Source: Phycomyces blakesleeanus NRRL 1555(-) (Eukaryota; Mucoromycota; Mucoromycetes; Mucorales; Phycomycetaceae). From it: a stretch of 64,000 bases of DNA. The DNA lies in contig NW_017265134.1 of the NCBI RefSeq assembly GCF_001638985.1, positions 868,001 to 932,000 of the forward strand. Direction: 5' to 3'. The notes beneath the pieces were generated by a model. The model did not search any database. It was given only the letters and a program-made list of their open reading frames with translations, and was not told the DNA's origin. Shown here piece after piece: positions 14,905 through 26,169 of the stretch (the first letter of the stretch is position 1; each line of letters begins with the position of its first letter). Made by a program: the position numbers and the translations under genes.

Positions 14905-15477
14905 TTACTTATAGACCTCCTCCAACGCGCGTCGTTTGTTTTCTCCTTGAGCAACAACAGTCCCGGTTTCATAGTGAGGCGTCTCTTGCGACCGTTGCAG
15001 GGAGATTCTTCCATGCTACAAGCATCGGAAAGTGAAAGTTGTTACTCGCCAGCTCAGTTAATTCTGAGAAGTCGTGGGGCATGGTCTCTTTTCTTTTGGA
15101 AAGACTACTGTGTACATCGCATCGCCAATGTGGAATCATGATGCTGGGGGGAGGGAGGCCTAACCTGTGGTGAGATGTGCTGGCTCTTCACTGCTAACTT
15201 GACTGAACTCTTTAACGGCTGACGGTGAAGCTACTGGTAGTCGAATGAGCTGGACCTTATCACCTAGTGGTAAGTTCTCTGGCGAGTTCGCACCCACATT
15301 ACTCGGTGACGAGATGTGGGGCTGGATGAACGGGTGCTTTCCGTTGGTTTGCCACCATTCCAGCACCTCCTTCGCTACCAAGTCAGGTTTACGTCCTGAA
15401 GGAGATTGAGCCGCGTAATGCGGGGACAAAGAACTTGGTGTCATGCTTTTTATTCTTTTACTCAAGTAAAAGAACAT
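14905..15477 (-). CDS. Possible two-exon gene of unknown function
   Basis: I do not recognise this protein. Base composition is clearly richer in G+C than the flanks, and an open frame starts at ATG 15477 (or, more simply, at the internal ATG 15444, MTPSSLSPHYAAQ) and runs to 15165, with Ser/Pro-rich sequence including EVLEWWQTNGKHPF. A second open stretch on the same strand, 14905-15015, reads HGRISLQRSQETPHYE and ends ALEEVYK before a stop. A strong donor at 15164 (CAG/GTTAGG) does not match the phase of this second stretch; a weaker donor inside the first exon (after KEFSQ) does. The splice pattern is therefore unresolved. It could also be a relic or a shadow of something else. No domain is visible. 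Confidence 0.3.
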
Positions 15478-16546
15478 TAAGTGAAATTAAATAAAATCAA
15501 ATAGAATAGTTTCTTTATGTGTATCTTTAAATAAATAAATAAAGTCTTTCTTAGCTATTGTCAACTTTAATAAAAAAAAACACGCTTTTAAACATTTTTT
15601 TTACTTGATTGAAGATATCAATGTTGTAATTAGGAGAGCCCATTTATACGAAGAAATTAGTTTAATTGAATAAATCTGAAAAGAAGCAAAGTACTATTTG
15701 TATATTTTAATGTAGTATTGATAACCGTGTTTAATTATTTATGCTGTTTTTGTCTAAAAAAGTATATAAATTGCAGAATAATGGTTGATGATGCCGATGC
15801 CATAAAATGTATGTTATTGAATTTGGCTAATGAGGATGGTCAGTGTAAAGAGGATGAGTTGAAATCAAAGGAAGAGGAAGAGAAAGAGAAAGAGAAAGAG
15901 AAGGAAAAGTAAGATGATGGATGAGAAGGAATGAAGAAATGCATGCTTCAAAGAGAGGCGGAAAAGACGTGTTGAATTGAATACACAAGTAATGTCCTCA
16001 TTGTATTTGCACAGACTGTACACAAGAAGTTTAATATGGAAGTATTTATGAAACAATAACCATTATCCAAAAACCTTCTATATATATATTACAGTCTTTA
16101 AAAATTAATTTGACAGACATAGAAGGTATTAAGCTAGACATGAATATCATAAAAAAGACATATTGTAATATTGTAATATTGAATTTTATGAAGTTGAATA
16201 TTGGTGCATGCATGATTATTATTACTGCCAATTCATTTATATAGTTGATTTGTATCTTGGTTTTTTATTGTTTTGTTTAGGTAAAAGTGCTCAAAAGATA
16301 CTATTGTTTTACTATTTCAATATCGTCAATTTTTCTTTAAACTACTGCCAAAATGTATTTATTTTTAACTAACTTTAAAGAGATTGAAGAAAATATTTTC
16401 TATAAAGAAAGGACAAAACATTAATGTAGATTGATAGAAGAAAGAACTTCTTGTGTATCTTGTCATATTCGAATCATTTAATAAAAGTAATTTCCGAGAG
16501 CGTTGCAACCTGTTTAAATATCATATCATTTCGATAATACTTACTA
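15478..16546. other. A+T-rich spacer with one short Glu/Lys-rich ORF
   Basis: No convincing gene. A 43-codon ORF (15781-15912) begins MVDDADAIKCMLL and ends in an EKEKEK repeat caused by a GAAAGA simple repeat. It could be an exon of something unrecognised, but nothing supports it. Confidence 0.45.
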
Positions 16547-16983
16547 TGGTGCAATCGGAGATAGCCATCTAAGTTTTTGGCACTTTTTCAAACGTATATG
16601 ACTTTTGCAAAAATCAAGTTATCGTAAAGCTAGACCGTGGAAATGATAGATATAATCATCACCTATTGTTTCCACGGTCCAGATTTTTTCTGGCTGTCCT
16701 AGATAAAAAAGTCATATACCTTCAAAGTTGGGACATAATGGTAGATCTACAGCGGAGTTTGACTTTTTTTACGAAATTGAAAAAAAACATATACGATTAT
16801 TACTAACGGAACTTAAATATGTTTCCCAATATGGAAATGTATGCTAATGTGACTTCTTTTTCCTTTTATGCCTTTAAAATTTTTAGTTTACCATATATAG
16901 AAATGTGTGCATTTTACTATCGGAGTTTTCTCAAGAGAAAATTGAAATAAATTTAACTTCGATACTTATCCCCGATTACACCA
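16547..16983. mobile_element. MITE-like element, 437 bp, TA target-site duplication
   Basis: Terminal inverted repeats of about 30 bp with mismatches: the left end starts TGGTGCAATCGGAGATA and the right end, reverse-complemented, starts TGGTGTAATCGGGGATA. Both are flanked by TA (16545-16546 and 16984-16985), the duplication used by Tc1/mariner-type transposases. There is no coding capacity. Internally there is a nested inverted repeat (16594-16719). It is non-autonomous; the parent transposon is not in the window, and the ends differ from those of the Tc1 copy at 51777. Confidence 0.75.
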
Positions 16984-17129
16984 TAAAAGTTGCGCTATGT
17001 ACTCAATTAACTGAATTACGATATATAATCTTACACAATTTCTTAGTATATGATCCCTATTAACTGTCACTTTTGAAAACACTGAGAAAGCAAACCTCAT
17101 ATCTCTAGTCCATTGTGGACTAGAAGACA

Positions 17130-18158
17130 ATGAACGAAGCTACCCCATTCCGGATCCTTACTTTCAAGGCATCAGGGAAGGCAACAGGATGTAACCCAGA
17201 CCTCCTTAGACCTCTACAAGTCCTTGTCGCTAAAGTCCACACAATTGTCACCCACACCTTCGCACTTATGAGATACATATTTCTTACCAAGTTATCACGC
17301 GATCCATTCTTCGATCTTGACAAATATATTACGCAAGATATTTTTGCTGATGTCTCTTTGTTACTGTTTGATCATAGCACTGGTTTCTATATAACAGAAA
17401 TAACAAGGTAAAATTGTAAGCTTATTTATTGTCACGACTATGCCTATATTACTGTAATTATCTCTATCCTCTGCTTATTTTACGCAAATACCAAAATTCA
17501 ATCCAGCCATCAATATTTATTCCACGAGTTTCGCCTTTCTTTCTACATTAACCAATCGAAAGCTAAAAAAATGTCTAGCAAGCAATATCAGCTCTGAATT
17601 TTGTTGGCCTTCTGTATTGATGGTGAAAAACTGGTCTGTATCTCACAACCATAGTCGTGAACCAACCAATGGTATAGTATTTAGATGTCTACTTCGTAAG
17701 CATGAATTTGACCTTTGTTTGTTTGATACATTTAGTACTTCCAAGCACTATTTTTCGTGCTTCCAGATTTTCCTTCGAACCTTCAAGCAAGTCGAAAACC
17801 CTCGCTAATATAGCCCCACTCAATGGCCGACTATAACCTGTCATAGTATTCTAAGGTGAATATTACAACTAGTCATCATTTTTTCTATTATTAATACTTT
17901 TTATAAATCCATACAGATTTACCAAATCAAAATTGTTTCGAGGACATGGCTTCGTTGCAGTTTGAGCATAATTTGTGGAATAGAGATCTTACTGCTGTTC
18001 TGAACTTCTGGCATATACTTAACCTAATTAAACGTGATATTGTCCGTAATAGATTTACTCGTGCCATTAAAATTGTAAGTGCTAGAAGACAAGCCAAAGA
18101 AGGTCTTCAGGAGGGTCGTCGTTTGAGACAAAGTCTAACAAAAATTCAAAGAAGATAA
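17130..18158 (+). pseudogene. Fanzor (eukaryotic TnpB-like RNA-guided nuclease) relic
   Basis: Two ends of a Fanzor-type protein survive and the middle is lost. The N-terminal piece (17130-17411, MNEATPFRILTFKASGKATG... then HTFALMRYIFLTKLSRDP) resembles the start of the large Fanzor families of Mucorales as I recall them. The C-terminal part (about 17525-18158) carries, in broken frames, HEFRLSFYINQSKAKK, NWSVSHNHSREPTN, LFDTFSTSK...FKQVENPR (degraded RuvC/zinc-ribbon region, normally D-E-F-R-T-S followed by CxxC) and LWNRDLTAVLNFWHIL (RuvC-III NRD motif). A possible intron (about 17854-17918) lies before the last block. The central region with the first RuvC catalytic Asp is missing and several stops and frameshifts are present, so no active enzyme is encoded. 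Assignment rests on motif order and remembered family sequence. Confidence 0.68.
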
Positions 18159-19047
18159 AAACTTTCCATCCTAGTTATCGCCTAGGATTCACACAAGATA
18201 CCGTTAGTAAGCTATTAGATTTTAATAATTGTATCGTCTTTAATTCTTGTACTGGGTTGAAGAAGTTGAGAAAAAGATGTTTTGCATTGACTGCAAAAAC
18301 ATAGTGGCGTAGAAAGTGGGATATATAAAAGAGAGAGAAATCGGTGCTTAATTAAAATTCAACTATAAGACACTTTAAACCCCGGAAAACTCGCAACAAT
18401 TCACCAAAATCGCCTTTTTTTCTATAGGGTAACCCACTTGTGCGCAATGTATAATGTGTTTCCCTATAGTATAACTATATATGCACCTACAATATTACCA
18501 CAGCACTATTTTTTTTTGAATAAGACGACCTTCTTTTTCCATACTTCCTATCTATATCGAAAAGGAGATGTGTTTTTTATTATTATTTATTATAGTGTGT
18601 TGAATTAGGAGAATAACTAGTCAATGTCCTGTATATCTTTATGTTTCTCGCTCATAAACCCTCTAGGATAACTTTTACAATTCTGATAATATATTCCTTA
18701 CCCCACCCTGGAGGCTCCTTCCATTTATAAAGAAACTTTACCGCAAAATAACATATTTTACCCAACATTTCAAATACGACAAAATGCAATGTTATCTCTG
18801 TCTTAGGCTTTAAAATACTGTAACACGTACAAAAAAGTAGGTTACTTAAAAAAACAGGATGACTTGGGGAGATCAGGTGATACGCTGCCTTGGCTGTCCA
18901 ATAACTAAAATGGTTCTTGACGTGTATACCAAGTTCCCGGCTATTACATTATATTAAGAAGATATCGGTACCAATAAATCTGCTAATAAGGGAACTTTTA
19001 GTATTAAAAGCGAGAGAATATGACATTCATACACAGCGTGTGACGAG

Positions 19048-19103
<56 letters not shown>

Positions 19104-19319
19104 AAGAGAGAGAAAGAGATGAGAGAGAGAGGAAGGGGAGGGGGGCGGTTACTGTTTCCGGGGAGCGTCCGTTCTTATTTTTATTCCTTTCTTCCTTTTT
19201 CTTTTTCTTTTACTTTTACCTTTACTTTTTCTTACGCATATTCTTTACTCTTATTTTGGTGTCAAAAATTTTGTAATATTATCATAATATTTTACTTTTA
19301 GTAATATTCATAGTTTATA
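18159..19319. other. Spacer upstream of MAPK gene, with GA microsatellite
   Basis: No gene. A GA/GAAA repeat at about 19051-19132 and a T/C-rich tract (about 19175-19230) precede the MAP kinase start; the purine/pyrimidine blocks are likely leader or promoter DNA. The open frame across the GA repeat is an artefact of the repeat. Confidence 0.6.
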
Positions 19320-21197
19320 ATGGTCATTAGTGACCAGTATTATTCAGTGGCAATTGAAGGAGGCCAAGAGACATTTACCATTGACAAAAAGTACAGAATA
19401 ATTAGAAAAGTAGGGTCTGGCTCATACGGAACTGTCTGCAGTGCAATTCATGTGGAAACAAATGAAGGTAAGAAAAATAGATCATCATTGGTTAATTACT
19501 ATATCTGCACCAAGTAGAGATTAATAAAAACCAATTCCTGTAGTTGTTGCTATCAAAAAGTGTCTTCGGATCTTTGACCGAAAACTTGTCACTAAGCGAT
19601 GTTTACGTGAGATTAAGCTTTTACAGCACTTGAATGGCCATCCTCGCATCATTGGACTCCGAGCCCTCGACATTGTTGACTACTCGAATTTCAATGAGAT
19701 TTACCTTTTGCAGGAATGCTGCGATACCACAATGGCCGACGTCATTCACTCGAAGCTCGGACTCGAGCCTGTCCACTACCAGTGGTTTATCTACCAGATT
19801 TTATCGGCCCTGAAATATATTCACAGTGCTCATGTAAGATTAGTTACCACACCCTACCTAAGATAAAAATATCAATTGGCAAATACTGAACGTTTAACAA
19901 TATTATTAAATAGGTCCTTCACCGAGACCTTAAGCCTGGTGAGACCCTAGCATACCAGACAAAGAAATATGAATATTTTCTCAAGCGAATGAATGAAAAA
20001 AAAATGGGAAAATGATTTCTGATAAGTAAAGGTCTCTTGCCATTTATTTATTCTTCATAGCCAATATTCTTGTGAACCAGAACTGTGATATTCGGATTTG
20101 TGATTTTGGTATGGCAAGAGGTATTGTTCAGCCATCTTCTTTGCATGAAACACCTTCAATGACCCACTACGTTGTCACTCGTTGGTACCGTGCTCCTGAA
20201 ATTATGATGAGCCGTAACAGTTACGATAAAGCCAGTAAGTTGCATAGTATTAAACTTAAAATCAAATAAAGAAAATTCGAAAATAAGGGCTTATGTTTGT
20301 ATATTTTTCTTTCTCTGTGTGTGTATTCACTTGATTTTGAATTGTCTAGTCGATATGTGGTCTGTTGGTTGTATTTTTGCAGAACTTTTAGGACGCAAAG
20401 TACTGTTCAAAGGTAATGATTATGTGGACCAACTCCACAAGATTGTTGGTATTCTCGGTCTTCCCGAAGACACTTCCTTCTGGGATCAGAATGCTTCAAA
20501 ATCTGTAGTCGACTATATCAAGAATCTTCGCGACGTCAATGGAGAACCACCACCCACAGAACCCATAGACTTTGCTGCTCATTTTCCGGAATGTCCGCCG
20601 GAAGGTATTGATCTCCTCCAGCGTTTGCTTCACCTGGATCCCAAGCGCCGTATAAATGCCAATGAGGCGCTTGAACACCCATATGTGGCTTTGGTGCGTG
20701 ATCCACCCGAAGAAGTAGAGTGCAATTTGATGTTTGATTTTGAGAGTTTCGAACGTATTCAAGATGAAGATACTCTAAGACAGTGTATAATCGATGCTGT
20801 TAAGAGCACAAAGCCTGAGAACACCCCCAGTAACCGCACGGAGTCCCGGACTAACTCCCTGCAGCCACCTTCTGAGCCACACTTCCAGCCACAACGCCGA
20901 TATACAGGCAGTTCTATTTCAACTCCTACCACGGCTTCGGCCACCGAGGCGCATTTGAATGCCATTGCAGCTGTACAACAGGGAAAAGATTTTCCCATTC
21001 AAGAATCTGATAATTGTGCCGAAGGAATGTTGGTTGGCTCAAATCAGTTTGTAGGCGAGCCTGAAGACATGGATGAAGATGATATAAAACTTATGGACAG
21101 TGATGATAGCCTACGTGTCGATAGTTGCCGTCATCTTGTTGGTCCTTATGGAGCTGATGTTCAAGCAATAGAACGACAACTTAGTTATGATTGGTAA
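19320..21197 (+). CDS. SLT2: MAP kinase, cell-wall-integrity (Slt2/Mpk1) class, THY activation motif
   Basis: Terminal kinase of the fungal cell-wall-integrity cascade (Pkc1-Bck1-Mkk1-Slt2). Five exons: 19320-19467, 19544-19833, 19914-19938 (25 bp), 20061-20234, 20350-21197; 494 aa. Motifs: glycine loop GSGSYGTV (31-38), AIKK lysine, catalytic [20 protein letters not shown], activation segment [26 protein letters not shown], then a C-terminal tail with the MAPK docking region and a Ser/Pro-rich, acidic extension. Insert [15 protein letters not shown] and [12 protein letters not shown] match the Slt2 class better than Fus3/Kss1 or Hog1 (no TGY). The dual phosphorylation motif is Thr189-His190-Tyr191 instead of TEY. 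Phosphorylatable Thr and Tyr are both kept, so activity is plausible. Confidence 0.93.
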
Positions 21198-21478
21198 AAA
21201 AAGAAAGGATTAGTAAATCCCACCTCTTTTTTTTTAGTAAATGATTATATCGCTATCTTTATATCGGTTTGCATTATTTGACAATATAGCTGTGAAGGAA
21301 GGAAAAAAAGATGATTTTTCGCATGTGGAGTACTATGTCGATATAAAAGAAACTACAAGAATCCAAACAATACAACCATAAAGGCTTCACTGTACTATAG
21401 AAGAAAGAAAGAGAGAGAAACAGAAGACCACTAAAGTGAGTGTTCCAAACCATATTGTGTAAATTCATTTCTTGGATG

Positions 21479-21509
<31 letters not shown>

Positions 21510-22243
21510 CCCCCTTTTTTTTGCACTCGCCACAAATTAAAAGGTGTCAATAATTAGCCTATTTTCAAATTAAGAAATAAAATCAATAAAACATGAAATC
21601 CCCACATTTCCTATTCTTTTCCTTTATCTATATATATAAGGTTTATAAATAATAGTAAATAATCTATTTTGAACTCAAATATAGCTCTAATACAAAAGTT
21701 TGTTTTCGCATCTGCTTCTTTATTTATTTGTTTATTTATATAGCAATTGATAGACTCAGTAAATAGCTATCATGAAGTTCAGGACATGCACTTTGAGGTA
21801 TTCGGGATTGTTTATGGGTTAGTATCTCAATAATGGGAAAAGTAGATACTGTGAGAGTGTTATTTATTAAAGAGACAAAATAATATTGTTTATATCTGCT
21901 ACTATTCAAATCCCTGTAATTCAAATCCCTGTTGTGTAATGGTTGGTTTACACTGTATGAGTGTGTAGTGTACGTGTGCCTGGTGTGTAACAGTTCCGGA
22001 GATTGTTAACTTGCCAGGTTCATTAGCAAGAAGGAACCAGTGTTTGGTTGTGGGGTCTGTTCTTCACTCAATTGTGGTGTGTATACCACACACTTTATCT
22101 AAGAAAAACAGCAAGGGTTTTTATTCAGAATATGATACATCTTTCGCTTTTTTTTAAACTTACAAATCTGCCATAAGCTGTGACGCAGTGTACAGTTAAT
22201 CCAATAAATTTTGTCGTCCGGGCCGAGAAAAATGTCGCTTAAT
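21198..22243. other. Spacer with TA repeat and short tandem duplication
   Basis: No gene. It contains a TA run (about 21477-21502) and a tandem duplication of ATTCAAATCCCTG near 21905-21932. It probably holds the MAPK 3' end followed by unrelated DNA up to the DIRS element. Confidence 0.5.
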
Positions 22244-22298
22244 CAGAATTCAAGTGTCAAAAAGAATTCTAAAAGATTGGTTGAGACACTCAAATAAA
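22244..22298 (+). repeat. Left inverted terminal repeat of DIRS element
   Basis: The reverse complement begins TTTATTTGAGTGTCTCAACC and matches the right terminal repeat with only a few differences over 55 bp. Each repeat also contains an internal GAGTGTC...GACACT(C/T) palindrome. Confidence 0.85.
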
Positions 22299-22352
22299 AA
22301 TTATTAAATATGATTACTTTATCTTCTTTTTCGCTCGGTCAATACCGCAATT

Positions 22353-23260
22353 ATGGACCCAAATTCAGTTACTCCCAATGACCAATACCCGGCTATGCAG
22401 CAACGCATACTGTAATTGTAACAAATTATTCATATAAGCGCTCGAACTTCCACATAGTTTAATGCACCGGAACAAGACAGCATAGAGGAAGAAGAGGAGC
22501 CACTTACGACCAATTATTCTTTGACAGAAACTCTTGGCTTGGACTCCCCCTTGTTCCCAGCTACTGTACTCAGCGATGATACACGTCACAAGTTGATTGG
22601 CAAGTATCCCAGCATGGAAAACCTCCAATACCAACCTCCGGATACGATTCCACGCACATCGAAAAAGATGAACGAGTACCAAGCAAAACAGGACATGTCA
22701 CTCAAACGTCTTTAATACCTGGTCTCAGAGGTCTTCCGCCCTTTGAATGTATTGGGACTTGAAATCAGTCAGGACACAAGCAATGAGAACGTACAACGTT
22801 ACCTATTTATGCTTAAGGACTGTAGCACACTTCTACTCAATGTCTCAGGTCATATTAACTATTTGCGCAATACTACTGCTCTTCAAGCCATTGATCTCAG
22901 TTTCTCTTCTAATGCTTCATCGAACTACCACAATTTCATTATGTCTCCCACGGATTTCCAGGCCGCCATAGTAAAACAAACTAATGCTTCTCAGGCGATT
23001 AGAGCTGCAAACACTTTCCGCTCTAAACGACGTACATTTACCAACAACACTTCAACGGCCGCATCCCATCAGTTTTTTTACGATCAGGTACGTCCTCTCA
23101 GAAGAGCGGCTATCCTCCTACCACCACCAACAGCGGCCGACAATTTTGGAACGACAACGCTCATCCTGCCAGACACAACAACCCATTCCACAAAAATCAA
23201 CAATAACAAATTCTTCACCAATTGTCGGGAGTCGTCTCAGTCAGTATTTTTCACAATGAA
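22353..23260 (+). pseudogene. DIRS gag-like ORF, broken
   Basis: Begins MDPNSVTPNDQYPAMQQRIL and is interrupted by stops soon after. A later frame carries a structural-protein-like stretch (PLNVLGLEISQDTSNENVQ...) followed by an Arg/Asn/Thr-rich region. Identified by position 5' of the reverse transcriptase, as in DIRS elements, not by a recognisable domain. Confidence 0.55.
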
Positions 23261-23389
23261 CTACTCTTTCAATCGACAAGTGGCCACTCAACACAATTCG
23301 CCACGGATCCAAATTCACGTTTACTTCCCCTCCTCTACTCCGCACAAAACCTCAACCCAAGATTCCGTACAATCAACAACAAGACCAAT

Positions 23390-24640
23390 TGCTGGACCAC
23401 GAAGTCTCTCTTCTGCTCCGCAAAGGGGCGATTGAAGAGGTTCCACCTACAACACCAGGCTTCTACAGCAGCATTTTATAATTCCCAAAAAAAACGGAGG
23501 GTCCCGCCCCGTCTTCGACCTCAAAAAACTCAACAATTACATTCCATCTCCCCACTTCAAAATGGAGAATTTGCAGGAGGTTGCCAAACAAATCAGGCTT
23601 TCGAACCATCTCACCTCTATAGAGCTTTCGGATGCATGTCTCCACATCCCGGTTCATTTCCAGTCACGCCCGTATCTTCGACTGCAGTAGAAAGGACACA
23701 CCTACCAGTTTTCCACGACGTCCTTCGGCCTATCCCTAGTTCCTTGGTTGTTCATCAAGCTCACTCGCCCGATCTTCGAATGGGTACGAGCACAACAAAT
23801 CCGGTTGAGTGCTTATATTGACGACCAGATCATAATCGCCGACAATGCCGTCCAGGCCTCAACATACTCAACTCGCTGTCCAGAAACTAGAGTCATTAGG
23901 TTGGATTATTAACCATAGCAAGTCCATCTTGACGCCGCGACAGATAATCGAACACCTCGGCCTCTTATTGAATACTAAAACGATGACAGCACAACTACCT
24001 GAGAAGGAACTGCGAGATTTGCGTCGAAGCATTCAACAGGCGCTGAAGAATCCGACTCAATCACTTCGTACGATACACAGCCTCACCATGCCCATCCAAG
24101 TCGCAACCTTTGCCCTCTTACCAGCGCGAATTTATACACAACATATCCTATGCATGAGAAATCAGACGGTACGCTCGTCGGACGATTGGGACAAACCTCG
24201 GCGACTAACAGCAGAGTATCTTCGGGAGCTTGTGTGGTGGAAGAACAACATCATGCATTGGAATGGCAAGAGTATTCTGCCATAGACACTACAGCGAATG
24301 GTGTATGTCGACGCCACCAACACTTGGTGGAGCTGCAGCTTGGAGCTCAAGCACAATCGACAGAAAACTGCATTTGATCATTGGACACACTAGGAATCAC
24401 AAATTTCCATCAACTGGAGGGAGCTCAAGGCAACATTCCTCGCTTTGCAGACTTTTCCTGACCTTCGCAGAATGAGAATACTCATCCGCACAGACAATAC
24501 AGCTTCCATGACATACATGAACAAACAGGGCGGGACAAATTCCCTTCCACTGGTGGAACTGGAAACCAAACTTTTGAAATGGTGTCTGTGACATGGAATC
24601 ACCATTCAGTCCACTCATATCACAGGTATGGACAACACTA
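23390..24640 (+). pseudogene. DIRS reverse transcriptase / RNase H, broken
   Basis: Conserved retroelement motifs are scattered over several frames: LLRKGAIEEVPPTTPGFYS, IPKKNGGSRPVFDLKKLNNY, YIDDQIIIAD (polymerase catalytic Asp pair), SLGWIINHSKSILTPRQ and EHLGLLLNTKTM, followed by RNase H-like VYVDATNTWW and LIRTDNTASMTYMNKQGG. At least three frame changes and several stops are needed to connect them. The motif set is typical of DIRS/Ngaro reverse transcriptases. Confidence 0.82.
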
Positions 24641-25499
24641 CCGCCGATTATTAATTTTGCCGCCCATCCAAGAAGAACAACTGGATGATTCACCCGTCGA
24701 CCTTCCAAGCCATTCAACAACTTCTGGTACGAAACGACGATCTGTTCGCCCATCGGTTAACCCATCAACTGTCAAAGTATGTGTCTTGGCTTCCTGATCC
24801 GGGAAGCCTGTACACCGACGCCTTCACGATTTCTTAACACCAATTATACTCTCCGTACCTGAACCCACCGTGGAACCTAATCAGTCGATGCTTGCAAAAA
24901 ATCATACACGAGAACCTATCGCAGGTAACAATGATAACACCCTGGTGGCTCAGCGCTCTTTGTTCCCCAACCATCCAATCACTCAGTCTCACCTCACCTC
25001 TGCTACTTAACCAGTCTTCAATCGCCATGCCCTCGCCTTCGGCAATTTGGCCTATGAAACACAGCACTTGGAAGCTCGCCGCCTGGAGCTTATCCACTCG
25101 AAATATGGCCACTCAGGACTGAACGAGGATGCGTGAGGGATCCTTGTCCATCATCACTTGCAAAACACCACCACCAATGCGCATTACAAACGGGGACAGA
25201 TACTATTCCTACAATAGATCCATACTAGACACGTTTCCCAGAATGCCTTCCTACCGGTTAATTTGATCAATTTTCTGAGCGACATGCATACTTCCCACTC
25301 GTTCGCCGTTTTCACCATCCAACTCTTCCGCTCTGCAGTTACTCATCTGCACCATAACCCCACAATCTTGCGCATCTATGGGCACCTAAACTCTTTAGTC
25401 ACTACTCTTCTGCACCAAGCTTCGCCCGCTAAACTAAACCAACCTAATATCAGTCTACAACCCACCATGGAGTACCTGCTCACACTAGTCAATAACAGC

Positions 25500-26113
25500 A
25501 GTACTCTCGCTACCTTATAGACCAAACTCGCCTTTCTTATGGTGTCCCTTGTTTTCTTCGACCATCTGACTTGAACCGTATCCCTCTTGCTTCGGTCTCC
25601 ACCTCCACCGATTATACTCTGCCCTTTGAAATACACTGTCCAAAATAAAAACGACAAGGACTACGGATTATCAAGTCTTTTATGGTGAGGGCACATCTTG
25701 ACCAACGGCTTTTCCCAGTGCATACATTTCAAATTTTGTTGCAGCGTCGTCCTTATTTCCAGGCTTCCACTCTGTTCATTAATTCCTTACAAACCAATAA
25801 GCCACTCACCGCCCGTACTATACAGATTTGGATCTCAAAACTTATTCGTTTGTCTACTTCGGAACCTCGAGTTTCTTTGCGCTCGATCGCTTCTTCATTA
25901 GCACTTCAGTCTGACATTCCTAAGGCGGATATCGTTACTATGGGACATTTGACTTGGTCAACTACATTCGAAAAACACTGTCTTCGAGAACACCTGCCCC
26001 GTTTTGATTTCACTAACAAGCTTATCACAAGTGGCGATGATGATAGTGAAGATGACTCGAATGTGGAGGATGTTTTATTCGATGCCGTCGATAGTCCCAT
26101 GGATTCTTCATAG
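25500..26113 (+). pseudogene. DIRS tyrosine recombinase, C-terminal part
   Basis: The longest intact stretch (25682-26113) has ARTIQIWISKLIRLS and SLRSIASSLALQSDIP...VTMGHLTWSTTFEKHCLRE, the pattern of the C-terminal half of DIRS recombinases (S-x-R-S-x-A-S helix and W-x-x-x-x-T-F-x-x-x-Y region; the catalytic Tyr position reads His/Cys here). The N-terminal part upstream is shattered. Confidence 0.72.
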
Positions 26114-26169
26114 TTTTAGATACACGTATATTCAATTATTCTATGGATTAGCAATCGTATTTTATATGC

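Noticed and set aside
15781..15912. Short ORF MVDDADAIKC... ending in EKEKEK
   Set aside because: The Lys/Glu end is produced by a simple repeat, there is no domain and no clear upstream exon; not enough for a gene call.
17130..17411. Intact small gene of 93 codons
   Set aside because: Matches only the N-terminal portion of the Fanzor-type protein whose C-terminal relic lies downstream; better read as part of one pseudogene.
18917..19301. Open frames across the GA microsatellite
   Set aside because: Simple repeats read open in several frames; composition is pure Arg/Glu and no conserved part follows.
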